Assembly: GCA_030447245.1 (NCBI GenBank)
Contig: JAUJPG010000025.1
Coordinates: 1-64,000 of the forward strand
Direction: 5' to 3'
DNA: 64,000 nucleotides
Source of the DNA: Chloroflexota bacterium
GTDB lineage: Bacteria > Chloroflexota > UBA6077 > JACCZL01
The notes below the pieces were generated by a model. That model saw only the letters and a list, made by a program, of their open reading frames with translations, made no database searches and was not told the DNA's origin. This document shows positions 1 through 10,333 of this stretch, in pieces. Every line of letters starts with the position of its first letter. Within the stretch, counting starts at the first letter, position 1. The translations under genes and the position numbers were made by a program.

Positions 1-1392
1 GTGCTTCCCCTGGCTTTGGTGCGGGTGGTTTGGGGGGGGTTTGGGGGCGGGGGGTGTCGCGGCGGGGGCTATGGCTGGGTGGCCTTCGGGGGGCGCGGCG
101 GCGGGGGGCCCGCTCGCCCGGGGTATTTGGCCGGGGGGGGGCTTCGGCTTGGGGTGGTCCCCGCCCGCCGCTGCTACGTCGAGCAGAACTTCCGAGTCGC
201 CCCAGCCGACCGTGGTTGTCCTAACGCGCCACGGTCCGGGCACATCGAGCGTCTGCTCATCCACGGTGACGAGCCGAAACCCCACGGCATCAAGCGTGCC
301 CTCGGTGTGTCGACGGAGCTGGTCCCCGTGCCAGACCTCGACGGTGATCCGCCCCCCCGGCGCGCCGACGACGAGTGCCAGCGAGAAGAGGTGATCGACT
401 CGCGCCCTGGGTGACAGCGGGTGCAGGCCCGGCCCCAGCTCGCCAGCCAACTCCGCCGCGAAGGCGCCGAACGCCTCAGGCTCTCCAGCGAACGGCCCGA
501 TGGCCACCGCGAAGGCCTCCCCCGTGGTGGCGCTGCCTCCGATCGCCTGGAAGAATGCCCCCGGCGTGACCGGACCGTAGCGGTCGGCCAGCCAGGTGAC
601 GAACAGTTCAGACTGGGCGTAGGCCACTACTCCCATCCCCTCCGCGCCGGCTCGGGCGAACTGCGTCCGGCTGACCAGCTCGGCCCAGGGCACCAACGAC
701 CCGCGGGCAAGCAGGCCCGAGGCTACCACGGCGCGGCGCCTGGCGACGCGCACGGCCGCCTCCTCCGGGAACCGGTCCCGGATCGACAGCTCGGAGAGCC
801 ACGCGGCGAAGCCCTCGTTGAGCCACTCCGGAACCGTTCGCCCGGCTGCCGCCTCGCGCACCGCCATGTGGGCAAGCTCGTGAGCCACCCCGAGCGCCGC
901 CTGCGCCGGGCGCTCGACGGATGGGAGCGGGAAGAAGATCAGCATGCGCCCGCCGCGCTCAATCGCATACCCGCCGATGTCCTCGCCCAGCAGGTCCACG
1001 CGTACCCCGGCCACCTCGGCTAGAGCCGCCCGGAACCTGCGTTCGTCGGCCAGCAGATAGATCTCCAAGGGCGTCGCACTGGGCGGGAGCCCCGCCAGGC
1101 CAGGCAGCCCGGTGAGCTGTCGCTCAAACTCTGAGGCCAGCCGGGTGACAGCCTCCCCCGGTACATCGGGATCATGGTAGAAAGGCCAACCGGCGGCCGC
1201 GGCCTATTCGAGCGCTATCCCGCCAACGGCTGGCCCATCGATCTCCTGCCACCAGGCCGCCGACCCCTCGGCGGCTTCGAGCGGCATGACCGGTAGCAGC
1301 GGGGCCCAGAGCGCGAGGACCAGGACGACGGCTACCAAGCGCCGCGCCGGTCCAACTCGTATCCCGTCGCATGCTGCAAGGTTGGCACGCAT
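1..1392 (-). CDS. Gluzincin-type zinc metalloprotease (peptidase MA-like), 3' end outside window, in-frame TAG
   Basis: The product is an exported zinc-dependent peptidase. The reading frame opens at 1392 with an N-terminal signal peptide: an Arg-rich start, then the hydrophobic stretch VAVVLVLALWAPLLPV. It carries HELAH at codons 171-175 (bases 868-882) and NEGFA with the third-ligand Glu at codon 193. That spacing is typical of gluzincins of the peptidase-MA type. The frame is broken by one TAG at 1204-1206, directly after the signal region, but coding continues in the same frame to the window edge. The last 60 or so codons become Pro/Ala/Lys-rich low-complexity sequence, which looks like a linker to a membrane or wall anchor beyond the edge. 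The TAG may be a sequencing error or a real nonsense mutation. The fold class is fairly secure; the substrate is unknown. Confidence 0.72.
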
Positions 1393-1683
1393 GCGGCGAG
1401 GGTACCAGGCGAGTCAGGGCGTGGACCAGGTTCCGGCCAGGTGGCCCCGATACCAGCGGGTGCACGCAGAGTGTCTCGTCAAGTGGTGGAGAGCCACCGT
1501 AATGCTGGGCCAAACTACGATGCCGGTGCCTGCACCCCTGCCCCGAGCCCCTGCCGACGCTCGACGTCTCGCTCGGCGACGTACTAGGCTTGCAGCTCCT
1601 CCGCCGTCCCCTCCCAGGCCACCGCCACGGGCTTGCGCATCTGTGTCCACCCACAGATGCTGCCCGCACATTCCCCGTCAGGT

Positions 1684-3117
1684 TCACCCGAAATCGGTAG
1701 TAGCCGTTGCAGGCGTACCAGTGTCGGCAGGCCGCGGATCGGTGCCGGCGGCGGATGAGGCGGCACGTGGACCAGGGGCAAGCATCGCAACCAGGCAGCC
1801 GAGGGCGGCCACGCCGAGGGCCGGGGCCAGGGTCAGCAGAGCGGCGCCGGTCGGCAGCATCGACCCGCCATGCGCGACGGGCGTCTGGCCGGCGATAAGG
1901 AAGGCTAGCTTCTCCCAGACGAGGCGGGACGGCAGGAGCAGCACAGCCACCAAGAGGACAAGGATGCTCTCACTGACGCGAGGGCGGCGGCAGGCCAGCC
2001 ACTCGGCTACCTGAGCGGCGGGGATGAAGATGAGCACCAGGTAGTGCCACCACGCGACCGGACTGACCAGGAGGCTTGCGCAGATCATCATGCCCAGCGA
2101 TCCATCCAGACAACGCCCCTTCGACGCCCACCAGCAGGCAACCCCGAGGATGAGGGCCGGAAGGCCCGCGGCTACCGCGCCGGCGGCGACCGGAGATGTG
2201 ACCAGAGGAGGTGCAGTAAGCCAGGCGTGTGCCGCTATTGGCGACCCGGTGCCCTCGAAGAGTCGCCAGCCGAGACTCCAGGCCGAGATGCTGAGGTTCG
2301 AGCCCCTGAAAGGGTCAGGTGCCGCGGGTAGCACCTCCGTGAAGTAGGTGACGACCCGCTGGGCCCCCATCGCCCAGCCGGCGACCGCGTACCCGAGCCC
2401 GATCACCCAAGCTGCCGCCACCAGGACGCGCCACTCCCTCCTGACGGCAAACACGACGAGCACCGGCCAGGTGACCGGCTTGATCAGTGCTGCACAACCC
2501 AGGAGGGAGCCACCCAGGACCGGCCGCCCCCTCAGGAGCGCAAGCCGCGCCAGGGTGAGGATCAGTAACAGGGGCAGCATCAGCTGGCCGAGGAGCAGCT
2601 CATCTGCTACGGGGAACCAGGCCAGCGAGACGGCGGCGATCGCCAATGACGGCATCAACGTCGGCTGCAGGCCGGCGGTGCGGGCCAGCAGGTACACGGC
2701 GGCCACCAGACAGATGAGCTCTGCTCCAAGCCAGGCGGTCGCGGCGGTGGGGTAATCGAAGGCCGCGAGAGGGAGTGACAGGACCGCCACGGGCGGGGGA
2801 TGCGGGGACGGATGCGGGTAGGTGCGCTCCAGCGAGATCCCGAGGTAGCGGGCAGCGAGGACGTGGATGGGCAGGTACGGGTCGGTCCCATCGGCCAGGG
2901 CCCTGGCCAGCAGGTACTCCTGAGCGAAGTCTTTGATGGCGTTCTCGCGGTAGAGGTAGGCGGGCGACACCGCCGCGAGCGGCTCCTGCAGAGAAGGCAC
3001 GCCGCCGAGCACGGCGGCGGCTACGATGACCGAGAGCAGCAGCCGGTGAGCCCTCGCGGGCGAGCGGGCGCCGGCGCCGATACGACGGTGGGGCGGGGGG
3101 ACTTGCTGGGTGGACAT
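1684..3117 (-). CDS. GT87/DUF2029-like polytopic membrane glycosyltransferase
   Basis: This protein of about 477 residues is mostly hydrophobic, with roughly ten predicted membrane segments. It resembles the GT87 (DUF2029) mannosyltransferases of the GT-C fold. The family signature is visible: an acidic first loop with DFAQEYLLARALADGTDPY at about residues 63-80, then the Pro-rich YPHPSPHPPPVAVLSLPLA before a membrane helix. These enzymes use a polyprenyl-phosphate-linked sugar at the outer face of the membrane. I chose the ATG at 3117 (MSTQQV); an upstream in-frame ATG at 3180 would add 21 unconvincing residues. The C-terminal tail is Ala/Thr-rich. The acceptor cannot be told from sequence. 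The neighbouring gene at 3409, on the other strand, is a second GT-C-like protein, so the two may share a divergent promoter region. Confidence 0.75.
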   Translation of the reverse strand: MSTQQVPPPHRRIGAGARSPARAHRLLLSVIVAAAVLGGVPSLQEPLAAVSPAYLYRENAIKDFAQEYLLARALADGTDPYLPIHVLAARYLGISLERTYPHPSPHPPPVAVLSLPLAAFDYPTAATAWLGAELICLVAAVYLLARTAGLQPTLMPSLAIAAVSLAWFPVADELLLGQLMLPLLLILTLARLALLRGRPVLGGSLLGCAALIKPVTWPVLVVFAVRREWRVLVAAAWVIGLGYAVAGWAMGAQRVVTYFTEVLPAAPDPFRGSNLSISAWSLGWRLFEGTGSPIAAHAWLTAPPLVTSPVAAGAVAAGLPALILGVACWWASKGRCLDGSLGMMICASLLVSPVAWWHYLVLIFIPAAQVAEWLACRRPRVSESILVLLVAVLLLPSRLVWEKLAFLIAGQTPVAHGGSMLPTGAALLTLAPALGVAALGCLVAMLAPGPRAASSAAGTDPRPADTGTPATATTDFG

Positions 3118-3408
3118 GGTCGCGCAGCCGCTCGTCCTCATCGGCCTCGGGTGGAGCAGCGCCCGCGCCGTCGAAAGCAACCCAGTTCGGGCGGGAGATG
3201 ATAGCGGCGGACGGCTCCAGCCCGGCCACGCTCGCGGTGCTCACCAAGCGGCCGACCTGCGGGGTCCGCACCGTCGGCGGCCCCGCCCGATCGATCTCTC
3301 GGCATCACCGACTATGCCTCCGCTGCCGAGGCAACACGATCCGGGATGCTGGCCACGGGTCCCCGAGCGCATCGCTGCCGTATAATCGCCCGCTCCGCCG
3401 ATAGCCAG

Positions 3409-5321
3409 ATGATGCGTCCCGAACACGTACCTCCGATGCCCCGACCGCGAGCACGTCCCGCCGTGGTCGCTTCGCCGCTGTCCAGATTGGGATTCACGGC
3501 CAAGCGGCTCTCCTGGTCAGGCTCGTGGCTCCTCGGCATTCCGGTTGCTCTGCTGTTCGCCCTAGCGGCGCGACTCCCCTACTTCGTCGGATCGGACTTC
3601 CCGCTGAACGACGGCGGGATGTTCCTCGCGATGGCGGGGGATATCCGTGCCGCGCGCTATTCACTGCCCACGTCCACCTCCTACAACTTCGAGGCCATCC
3701 CCTTCGCCTACCCACCCGTTTCCTTCTACATCGTCGCGGTGGTGTCGAGGCTAACTGGCGTAGAATCGCTCGCGCTCGTCCGCATCTGCCCCTTGTCGCC
3801 AACCTCGCCACCGTGGTGGCGGTCTCGGTCCTTGCACGATCGCTCCTGGGGCCAGGGTGGCTGGCGCTGCTGGCCCCAATCATCTTCGCGCTCGTCCCCC
3901 GCAGTTACGAATGGATGATCATGGGTGGGGGGCTGACCAGGTCGATCGGGTTCATGTCCGCGGTGGCCTGTCTCAGCCTCGTCAGAGGCCTGTACGCCGC
4001 CCCGACCGTTCAACGACTCGCCCTGTGCTGCGCCTTCGCGGCGCTCGCGCTGGCCACCCACCTCGAGTTCGGACTCTTCACGCTCTACAGCCTGGCGCTG
4101 ATGTGCCTCTTCTATGGGCGGAGTGCGCGGGCCTTGCTCAGCACCGCGGTGGTCGCCCTTGCCATGGTCGGCCTGACCGCGCCGTGGTGGGCCACCGTCA
4201 TCAGCCGCCACGGCCTCGCCCCGTTCGAGGCCGCCAGCCAGACCGCGGGCTGGGCCGGCCTCGATGCGCACCTGGCCCTCCTCCAGCGCTTCATCTTCCC
4301 GCCGAACCTCCTGGGCCTCCTCGGGGCTTTGGCCGTCCTGGGCGCGATCGCGTGCGTGATTCGTGGACAGCTCTTCCTGCCCGGTCTGGCTGCCGTCCAT
4401 CTTCTTCCTGACCCCGCGCAGCGCGGAAAACGAGGCGACGCTCCCGCTTGCCCTATTGGCGGCCGTCGGGCTTGCGGAGGTGGTGCGGCCAGGCCTGACA
4501 CACGCCGTCCAGCACGGCGAAGGCTCGCGCCTCTCGACAGCGGCGGCGCGCTATTCCCCCGCCTACTCCCCTACCCGCGCCGCCTCGATCCGGGCGGCCA
4601 GCGCAGGACTGGCGCTCTTGCTCGGCGCCGTCTTCCCGTACTGGCCCCGGACACACCTCAGCGTGCACACCCTCGGCAGCGTATCCGCGGCCGACCGCCA
4701 GGCGATGCGGTGGGTCTTCGAGAACACCCCCGGAGACGGCGCAGCTCCCTGGTCCTCTCGACCACGTGGTCGTGGGAGGAGGACCGCGTCGGCGAGTGGT
4801 TCCCGGTCCTCGCCCGGTCGCAGGAGCGTCCTGACTCCGCAGGGCTCCGAGAGTGGCTGCCGACGAGCTGCACGCCCGCAAGGTGTGCCTCTGGGGCAAG
4901 GTGCGGGATCTGGGCGCGGGGAGGAGCGTCGAGGAGCTGGACGTGTGGGCCCGCGGCCCGGGGATCGCCTTCTCTCACATCTACATCTCCAAGGTGGCAC
5001 ACGGGTCGGTCTACTGGGGCACGCTGGTGGCGTCGGCCAGGGAGGTACCGAACTACGCCGTGCCCATTGACAACGATGACGTGGCGGTGCTGGAACGAGC
5101 GGAGCCCCTCGGCCGCGCTGGGAAGAGTCGGGGAATTGGCCGTAGCCCGCGATTGCCTATCGCTCGCCGACGAGCCCGAGGAGACGCAGAACGCGTTTGA
5201 AGCCGCCCACGGACCATTCGCCGCGCGGGCGTGGCTGGACGAACACCTCGAGGCGATCGGGGCGCGACCCTCGCTCTTTGGCCGACTCCGGCGGCTTGGG
5301 TTGGTCGGGCTGGGCGGGTGA
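3409..5321 (+). CDS. GT-C-like polytopic membrane protein, several frame breaks
   Basis: A large membrane protein is readable only by joining frames. Frame one runs from the ATG at 3409 (alternatives 3412 and 3436) through SDFPLNDGGMFLAMAG and a Pro/Tyr-rich loop to about 3780. The second frame then carries the membrane helices to about 4410, the first frame resumes to about 4745, and short switches lead to the stop at 5321. The first extracytoplasmic loop with a DGG acidic motif, followed by repeated hydrophobic helices, is the layout of GT-C glycosyltransferases (PMT/ArnT-like or PTPS-related membrane proteins). The C-terminal soluble part includes SHIYISKVAHGSVYW and an acidic tail. At least four indels are needed, so this is either a pseudogene or poorly called sequence. 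The membrane nature is clear; the enzymatic assignment is a guess. Confidence 0.5.
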
Positions 5322-5435
5322 GGCGCAGCCGGGATGCGTCTTGAAACGGCTGCCCCAGTGCCCACCCCGACGAGCGTAGCCAGCGGCCCGTGTGGGGACC
5401 CCTCCTGGACTGAGTGTGCCGCCGCCTACTCCTGT

Positions 5436-6821
5436 CTATCTACTCAGTCTGGTGCGGGCTGGGCAGTGCTGACAATCGCGGGCGTCGCACCAATGGCGAT
5501 AGAGGTGGATCAGGCCTTGCTGGCGACAGGCGGTGCGGGCCTGTGCCGCGCCAGCATCGCCGCCGAGCTGGCGGACCATCTCGCGGGTGACGCGGTTGGG
5601 GGCCGTCGGCGGGTAGCGGCGGTACAGGGCCAGGGCACGCTCAGAGAGTCGGGTGTCGTCAGAGGCCTGGCCGAGCGCGTGGAGGAACGGCAGGACCACG
5701 TTCACGGCGACCTCGCCGGCCCGCCCGGAGCCGATCAGCCAGGGACGCGCGCTCGGGCATGCGCGGCCGAAGTCGAAGTGGCCGCCCCAGAAGGGGTCGG
5801 CCGCGCGGATGCGCCACGACTCGGCCAGGCGGGTTGGCCGCTCGAGGCGCTCGGCCTCCGAGAGATCCCGAAGGAGGAGGTCGATCGGGTCCTCCCGGAG
5901 CCAGGCGACGAGGACGTGGCTCAGTCCGGCCACGCGGCGGGGCGGCAGGTTTTCTGGTCGGACGCGCCACCAGCGCCAGGTCGAGCGCGGTAGGGGCGCG
6001 CCGACCGCGGGCTCGACGTCGGTCCAGGCCCGCTCGAGCTGCTCGGGCCAACCGTCTTCTTCGGGCAGGCTGCGTTGACTCGGCAAGAGGCCGGCCGCCC
6101 CGAGCAGCGCGGCCTGGACCCGTAGCGAGCGCGCGTCGCCGCGCGCCGCCGCGTGCAGCGAAACGGCCGCGCGAATGGCATCCAACGACAGCGCCGCGCC
6201 GAGATGCTCGAAGCCAGCGGTGTTGGCGGTGTAGCCCATCGCGCGGAGCGCCCCGCGGTACAGCACCTCCTCCGCCTGGTGGCCGGCAAGGTCGCCCTCG
6301 AACTGGGCCGACTTGCCCAGAAAGCGCTCCAGACCGGCCCGATCGAGCAGGTCACCCAGCGCTCCGGGCGCCGGCACGCAGGCCGGCTCGGGCGGGCGGA
6401 GTCCTTCCTCGGCGCGGCGCCGCTGCTCCAGCTCGGCCAGCGGCGCGGCGAGATGGGTGACCAGCTCCAGGGTTGGGACCGTCCGGCCGTCCTCGAGCTG
6501 GGTCGGGCGCTCGGCGTCGTCCCACAGGACGACGTGACAGATGGTCTGATTGTAGGCCGGGTCGCGCCCGTGGCCGTGGCGGCGCCAGTCGGTCGCGCGG
6601 ACGTGCACCTCCACGTCGCCGCGCAGCAGCTCGCCATCTTCGCGGGCCACAAGCGCGCCCTGGAAGTCCGGCCCGCGCTCGCCCCATGGCCGGCCGCGGA
6701 AGACGACCTTGTAGCGGCAGCCGTCATCGCCGACGAGCGGCCCGACTACGGCTTGGCGCTCCCAGATCCAGGCGACCAGCCGCTCGACGACCTTCTCGGT
6801 GACGATGGTTCCTGGCGGCAC
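5436..6821 (-). CDS. DUF2851 family protein
   Basis: This protein of about 461 residues matches the DUF2851 pattern. Near the N-terminus it has ERGPDFQGALV, then GDVEVHVRATDWRRHGHG, AYNQTICHVVLWDD and a C-terminal Cys cluster (WCDARDCQHCPARTR). The His/Asp/Glu arrangement in the first 150 residues resembles a nuclease-like active site, but no activity is established for the family that I know of. The open frame extends upstream to 7025, but those residues are not family-like. I prefer the GTG at 6821, which has GGGGAG seven bases upstream and puts the start just before the conserved domain. It is convergent with the GT-C-like gene and divergent from the amidohydrolase at 7095. Confidence 0.75.
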   Translation of the reverse strand: MPPGTIVTEKVVERLVAWIWERQAVVGPLVGDDGCRYKVVFRGRPWGERGPDFQGALVAREDGELLRGDVEVHVRATDWRRHGHGRDPAYNQTICHVVLWDDAERPTQLEDGRTVPTLELVTHLAAPLAELEQRRRAEEGLRPPEPACVPAPGALGDLLDRAGLERFLGKSAQFEGDLAGHQAEEVLYRGALRAMGYTANTAGFEHLGAALSLDAIRAAVSLHAAARGDARSLRVQAALLGAAGLLPSQRSLPEEDGWPEQLERAWTDVEPAVGAPLPRSTWRWWRVRPENLPPRRVAGLSHVLVAWLREDPIDLLLRDLSEAERLERPTRLAESWRIRAADPFWGGHFDFGRACPSARPWLIGSGRAGEVAVNVVLPFLHALGQASDDTRLSERALALYRRYPPTAPNRVTREMVRQLGGDAGAAQARTACRQQGLIHLYRHWCDARDCQHCPARTRLSR

Positions 6822-7094
6822 CAGCCCACTCCCCTGCCCGTCGAAAGCGTAGGCCGCGGCATTCGCGGCGTCAAGCGACACGCTGCCCAGCTCGGCCGAG
6901 AAGATGCGGCCAGACGCCGAAATCGGCTGGCGGACTTCGCGACCCTTCGACGGCGTGCCTCGCCGGCGCTGGCGGTGAAGGAGGGCGTCGGCTACGCTGG
7001 TACACTCAGGCAAGCGTTCGGCCACAGGTGTGGGGTGCCACGGAGATCAGCTGCCTGCGCTGAGCTTCGACGCGCGCCGACAACGAGGCACGTG

Positions 7095-7922
7095 ATGCGA
7101 ATTGTGGATGCCCAGATCCATCTCTGGGGCAGTGGCCTTCCCAGCAACATGGCCCATCGTCAGGTCACGGCCTTCACCACGGAGGAGGCCGTGAGGCTGA
7201 TGGACGAGGCTGGCGTCGACGCCGCCGTGATCCACCCCCCGAGCTGGGATCCTCACTCGACCGAGATGGCGTTCGAGGCCGTGCGCGAGCATCCCGGTCG
7301 TTTCGCGATCATGGGGAGCTTCCCGCTCGATCGGCCGGAGAGTCGCTCGCTCGTCGACGGCTGGAGGAGCCAGCCGGGGATGCTCGGCCTGCGCTACACG
7401 TTCCTCGAACAGCCTCAGCGCGACTGGCTCGAGGACGGCACGCTCGAGTGGCTGTGGACCGCTGCCGAGCGCGCCAGCGTCCCGATCGCGATGCTGGCGA
7501 CGGACTCCCCGCGGCAGATCGGTCAGATCGCCGAGCGCCACCCGGGCCTGCGGTTGACGATCGACCACCTGGGCGGTCGGGGCGGTAACACCACCCTGAA
7601 GGATGCCGCCGCCATGGAGCACATGCCGGAGCTGCTGAAGCTGGCGCGCCATCCGAACGTGGCCGTCAAGGCGACCGGAGCGCCCGGTTACTCCAGCCAG
7701 CAGTATCCGTTCGCGAGCATCCATCCATACCTGCGCCAGATCTACGATGCCTTCGGACCGGAGCGCACGTTCTGGGGAACGGACATCACCAAGATGCCGT
7801 GCTCCTGGCGAGAGTGCGTCACGATGTTCACCGAGGAGCTACCCTGGCTGTCCGAGCACGACAAGGAGCTCATCATGGGGCGGGCGGTCTGCGCCTGGTG
7901 GGGCTGGGAGCTCCCGGACTGA
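7095..7922 (+). CDS. Amidohydrolase-2 family metal-dependent hydrolase
   Basis: This 275-residue TIM-barrel hydrolase belongs to the amidohydrolase-2 group (ACMS decarboxylase/dicarboxylic acid hydrolase relatives). It starts MRIVDAQIHLWG. The usual HxH at the end of strand 1 is here QIH, with only one His in the canonical DxHxH pair (D-A-Q-I-H). The central LTIDHLGG supplies the conserved His, and FGPERTFWGTDI supplies the late Asp. Members open lactones or decarboxylate aromatic acids using one divalent metal. The altered HxH is seen in some lactonase-like members. The ATG at 7095 is the first that gives the family N-terminus; a long upstream open frame on this strand is antisense to the DUF2851 gene. 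Substrate unknown. Confidence 0.8.
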   Translation: MRIVDAQIHLWGSGLPSNMAHRQVTAFTTEEAVRLMDEAGVDAAVIHPPSWDPHSTEMAFEAVREHPGRFAIMGSFPLDRPESRSLVDGWRSQPGMLGLRYTFLEQPQRDWLEDGTLEWLWTAAERASVPIAMLATDSPRQIGQIAERHPGLRLTIDHLGGRGGNTTLKDAAAMEHMPELLKLARHPNVAVKATGAPGYSSQQYPFASIHPYLRQIYDAFGPERTFWGTDITKMPCSWRECVTMFTEELPWLSEHDKELIMGRAVCAWWGWELPD

Positions 7923-8047
7923 GCGAGCAGTCTTGCCTGGACGATCGGCCCGCGTCGCCGACAGACTTGACGAGGATGACCCGGCCCGACGATCCCCCGC
8001 GTCGCCACGGTCGCCAGGACCACAGCCTCGTGCCGGGTTCCCGCGGT

Positions 8048-8510
8048 TTACCGATGCGCCTCCGAGCAGCGGGCCGCTAGCCGCTCCGCGAACTCGCCCG
8101 ACATCCGCCTGACCACCACGCCGGCACCGCCCTCGACCAGCGACGCGAGCCGCCCCGCTACCTCGACCGTTCCGTCGATCGCCACGCTCGACCCCTCGCG
8201 CCCCGGAGGCCGGGCGTCACACCGAAGGTCGCCGTCGATCGCATCCGCGTGCCGCCGATGGTGTCCTTGCCCTGGGCGGTCACCCGCCCGACGCGCGTAG
8301 CCGCGTCCAGCTCGAGCGCGGCCCGCGCCCGAAGGTGACGCGGGTCGGGCCGAACTCGACGACGACGCTGGTATCGAGCGAGCCATCCTCGTCCTCACCG
8401 ACGATGCTCGCCCCGGCACGCAGCCGACGACCGCGTGGGGGTCCGATAGCACCGCCCAGACGCGCGCTCGGCTCGGCCGGGATGTCGAACCGCTCCTGGA
8501 TCTCGAGCAC
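8048..8510 (-). CDS. SRPBCC/CoxG-like protein, frame-broken
   Basis: Joined across two or three frames, the product reads as a START-like SRPBCC protein of the CoxG type. It has MLEIQERFDIPAEPS, then VWAVLSDPHAVVGCVPGA, then GASIVGEDEDGSLDT, and ends VVVRRMSGEFAERLAARC. The W..L.DP..V..C.PGA motif and the Cys-Val-Pro-Gly turn are typical of CO dehydrogenase subunit G relatives, which bind hydrophobic ligands or help insert the molybdenum cofactor. The start is GTG at 8510, immediately after the TGA of the upstream thiamine-diphosphate enzyme, so the two are probably co-translated. At least three indels are needed. No CO dehydrogenase subunits are in the window, so a role with the neighbouring lyase is as likely as one with a molybdoenzyme. 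Confidence 0.62.
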
Positions 8511-10159
8511 TCAGACGTCCTCGCCAAAGTGCAGCCGACTATACGGCACGCTCACGACGTTCCGTGAGACCCGAATATCGAGCAGCATCGGCCCGTTTCC
8601 AGCCAGGAACTCGTCGACGCCCATTTTGACCTCGTCGAGCGTGCGGACCAGCCGACCACGGCCGCCGCAGGCCCTGGCGACCGCGCCCAGGTCGGGGTAG
8701 GGATCGTCGTGGGCCGCGTCTCCATCCCCTTGGCCACGAACTTTTGATACTCGGCCCCCAGCGCCTCGTCGTTGAAGACCGCGATCAGCAGCTTGACTCC
8801 GAGCCGCGCGGCCGTGTCCAGCTCCGCCAGGTACATCATCGTGCTGGCGTCGCCATCCACCACCGCCAGCGGCGCCCCATCGAGCGCCACGGCGGCGCCG
8901 ATCGCGGTCGGGACCGCCTGACCGATGCACCCGAACGCGTTGATCGCCCAGGTCAGCGGACGTGGCTTCTTCATGAAGATCGTCGTGATCCCGGAGCAGT
9001 GGCTGGTGCCGTGGATGACGCCCACCTCGGCGGCAGGGTGTCGTCGAGGATGGTCGCGGCCCGCCGGGATCGACGCTCCCCAGGCTCGATCTGGAACTCG
9101 CGCGGGTCGGATCGTACTCGCTCAGCATCGCGCGGACCTCGGCCGTGCGATGGCCCGGTACTCGACCCGCCCTCCTCAGCCAGCTGCTGCTCGAGGGCCG
9201 CCAGCGTCCGGGCGTCGCCCTGGAGATAGCAGTCGGCCCGCTTGCCGTGCCCCATCACGATCGATGGCTTGAGGTCGATCTGGACGTAGCGGGCGTTGGG
9301 AAGATGTAGCCGTGCTCGGTCGTGTAGTGGTTCAGGCTGGCGCCCACGCCGATCACGCAATCCGCCTCGGCGAACAGCTCGATGGCCGTCCGCGTGGCGT
9401 AGAGGCCGGAGATGCCGACGTGGTACTCCGAGTCGCCCAGCCAGCCCTTCATCGGCAACGTCGTCGCCAGCAGCGCCCCGATGCGGTCCGCCAGGCGCGT
9501 CACCGCCTCCCCCGCCCCTGCCCGAGCCGCCCCGAGCCCGGCCACGATCACCGGCTTGCGACTCTCGGAGATCACGCGGGCCGCCTCGCGCAGTCGATCG
9601 GTCCGGGCGGACCCGCTGGACGCCCGGCAGCAGCGTGGTCGACGGCTCGTACGCGTCGATGTCGCCGTCGTACGTCTCTTGCTGGACGTCCATCGGGGCG
9701 TTCAGGACTACCGGGCCGATTCGACGCGCGCCTGGTAGAACGCCTGCCGCACCGCCTTGTCCGCTCTCTGCCGACCACAGCGGTACGAAGCCAGCCCCGG
9801 CCGCGTCGACGAACTTCGCCTGGTCGAACTGCTGAACCGAGTCGCTCTCGCCGAGCGCCGTGTCGCCGGGCGAACACGACCAACGGCACCTTCGCCCGCG
9901 TCGCGACGGTCAGCGCGGTCCCCAGCTGGGTCAGGCCAGGGCCCTGGGTCACCGTGCAGACTCCCGGCTGGCCGCTGGCGCGGGCCCAGCCCTCGGCCAT
10001 GGTCAGCGCGCTGCCTTCGTGGCGCGTCTCGTACACCCTGACGACCAGGCGCTGGTCGAGGGCGTGCCACCAGTACATGTTGCCGTTGCCCATCAAGCCA
10101 AAGATGGTGGTCACGCCTTCCTTGACAAAAGCGTCTGCCAGCGCCTCGTACACTTTCAT
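8511..10159 (-). CDS. Thiamine-diphosphate-dependent enzyme (acetolactate synthase-like), frame-broken
   Basis: All three domains of a ThDP enzyme of the acetolactate synthase/benzoylformate decarboxylase family are present. The N-terminal PYR domain has MKVYEALADAF and ETRHEGSALTMAEGWAR, with the catalytic Glu in RHEG. The central domain has RKPVIVAGLGA and VIGVGASLNHY. The C-terminal PP domain has VVDGDASTMMYLAELD followed by FNDE, the Mg-ThDP GDG-to-N motif. At least five frame changes are needed, at about 9870, 9600, 9290, 9040 and 8740. The start ATG at 10159 is set by GGAG about eight bases upstream. The stop abuts the CoxG-like gene. Family members join or cleave 2-oxo acids or acyl-CoAs. 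The GNGNMYW motif near the N-terminus differs from classic acetolactate synthase, so a catabolic lyase or decarboxylase is more likely than valine biosynthesis. Confidence 0.82.
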
Positions 10160-10333
10160 GTCGCCGAACTCCTCCATCTCTTCAACGGCGCGCCCGGCTC
10201 CCTGGCCAGCGTTCCGCTGCTCAGGTTCGGGGCAGCATGCACCCGCCTGATCCAATCTACGACTCCAGCTGTCGCGTCAGTGCGATTGCGTCCGGCGCTG
10301 TCGATCGACCGACCTCTGCCACTTTACAAGCGT

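Noticed and set aside
30-140. G-quadruplex-like runs at the left edge
   Set aside because: The runs are explained by Pro codons on the minus strand; no regulatory position is evident.
1-414. Plus-strand open frames in the G-rich first 400 bases
   Set aside because: They are antisense to the metalloprotease gene and have low-complexity Gly/Arg content without any domain.
2290-2320. tRNA-like GGTTCGAGCCCC word
   Set aside because: It lies inside a coding frame and has no matching cloverleaf arms; no other tRNA-like site was found by eye.
3726-4400. Glu/Gln-rich minus-strand frame that looks like a coiled coil
   Set aside because: Its composition comes from the reverse of hydrophobic codons in the membrane protein gene.
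6153-7094. Long upstream extension of the amidohydrolase frame
   Set aside because: It is antisense to the DUF2851 gene; family similarity begins only at the ATG at 7095.
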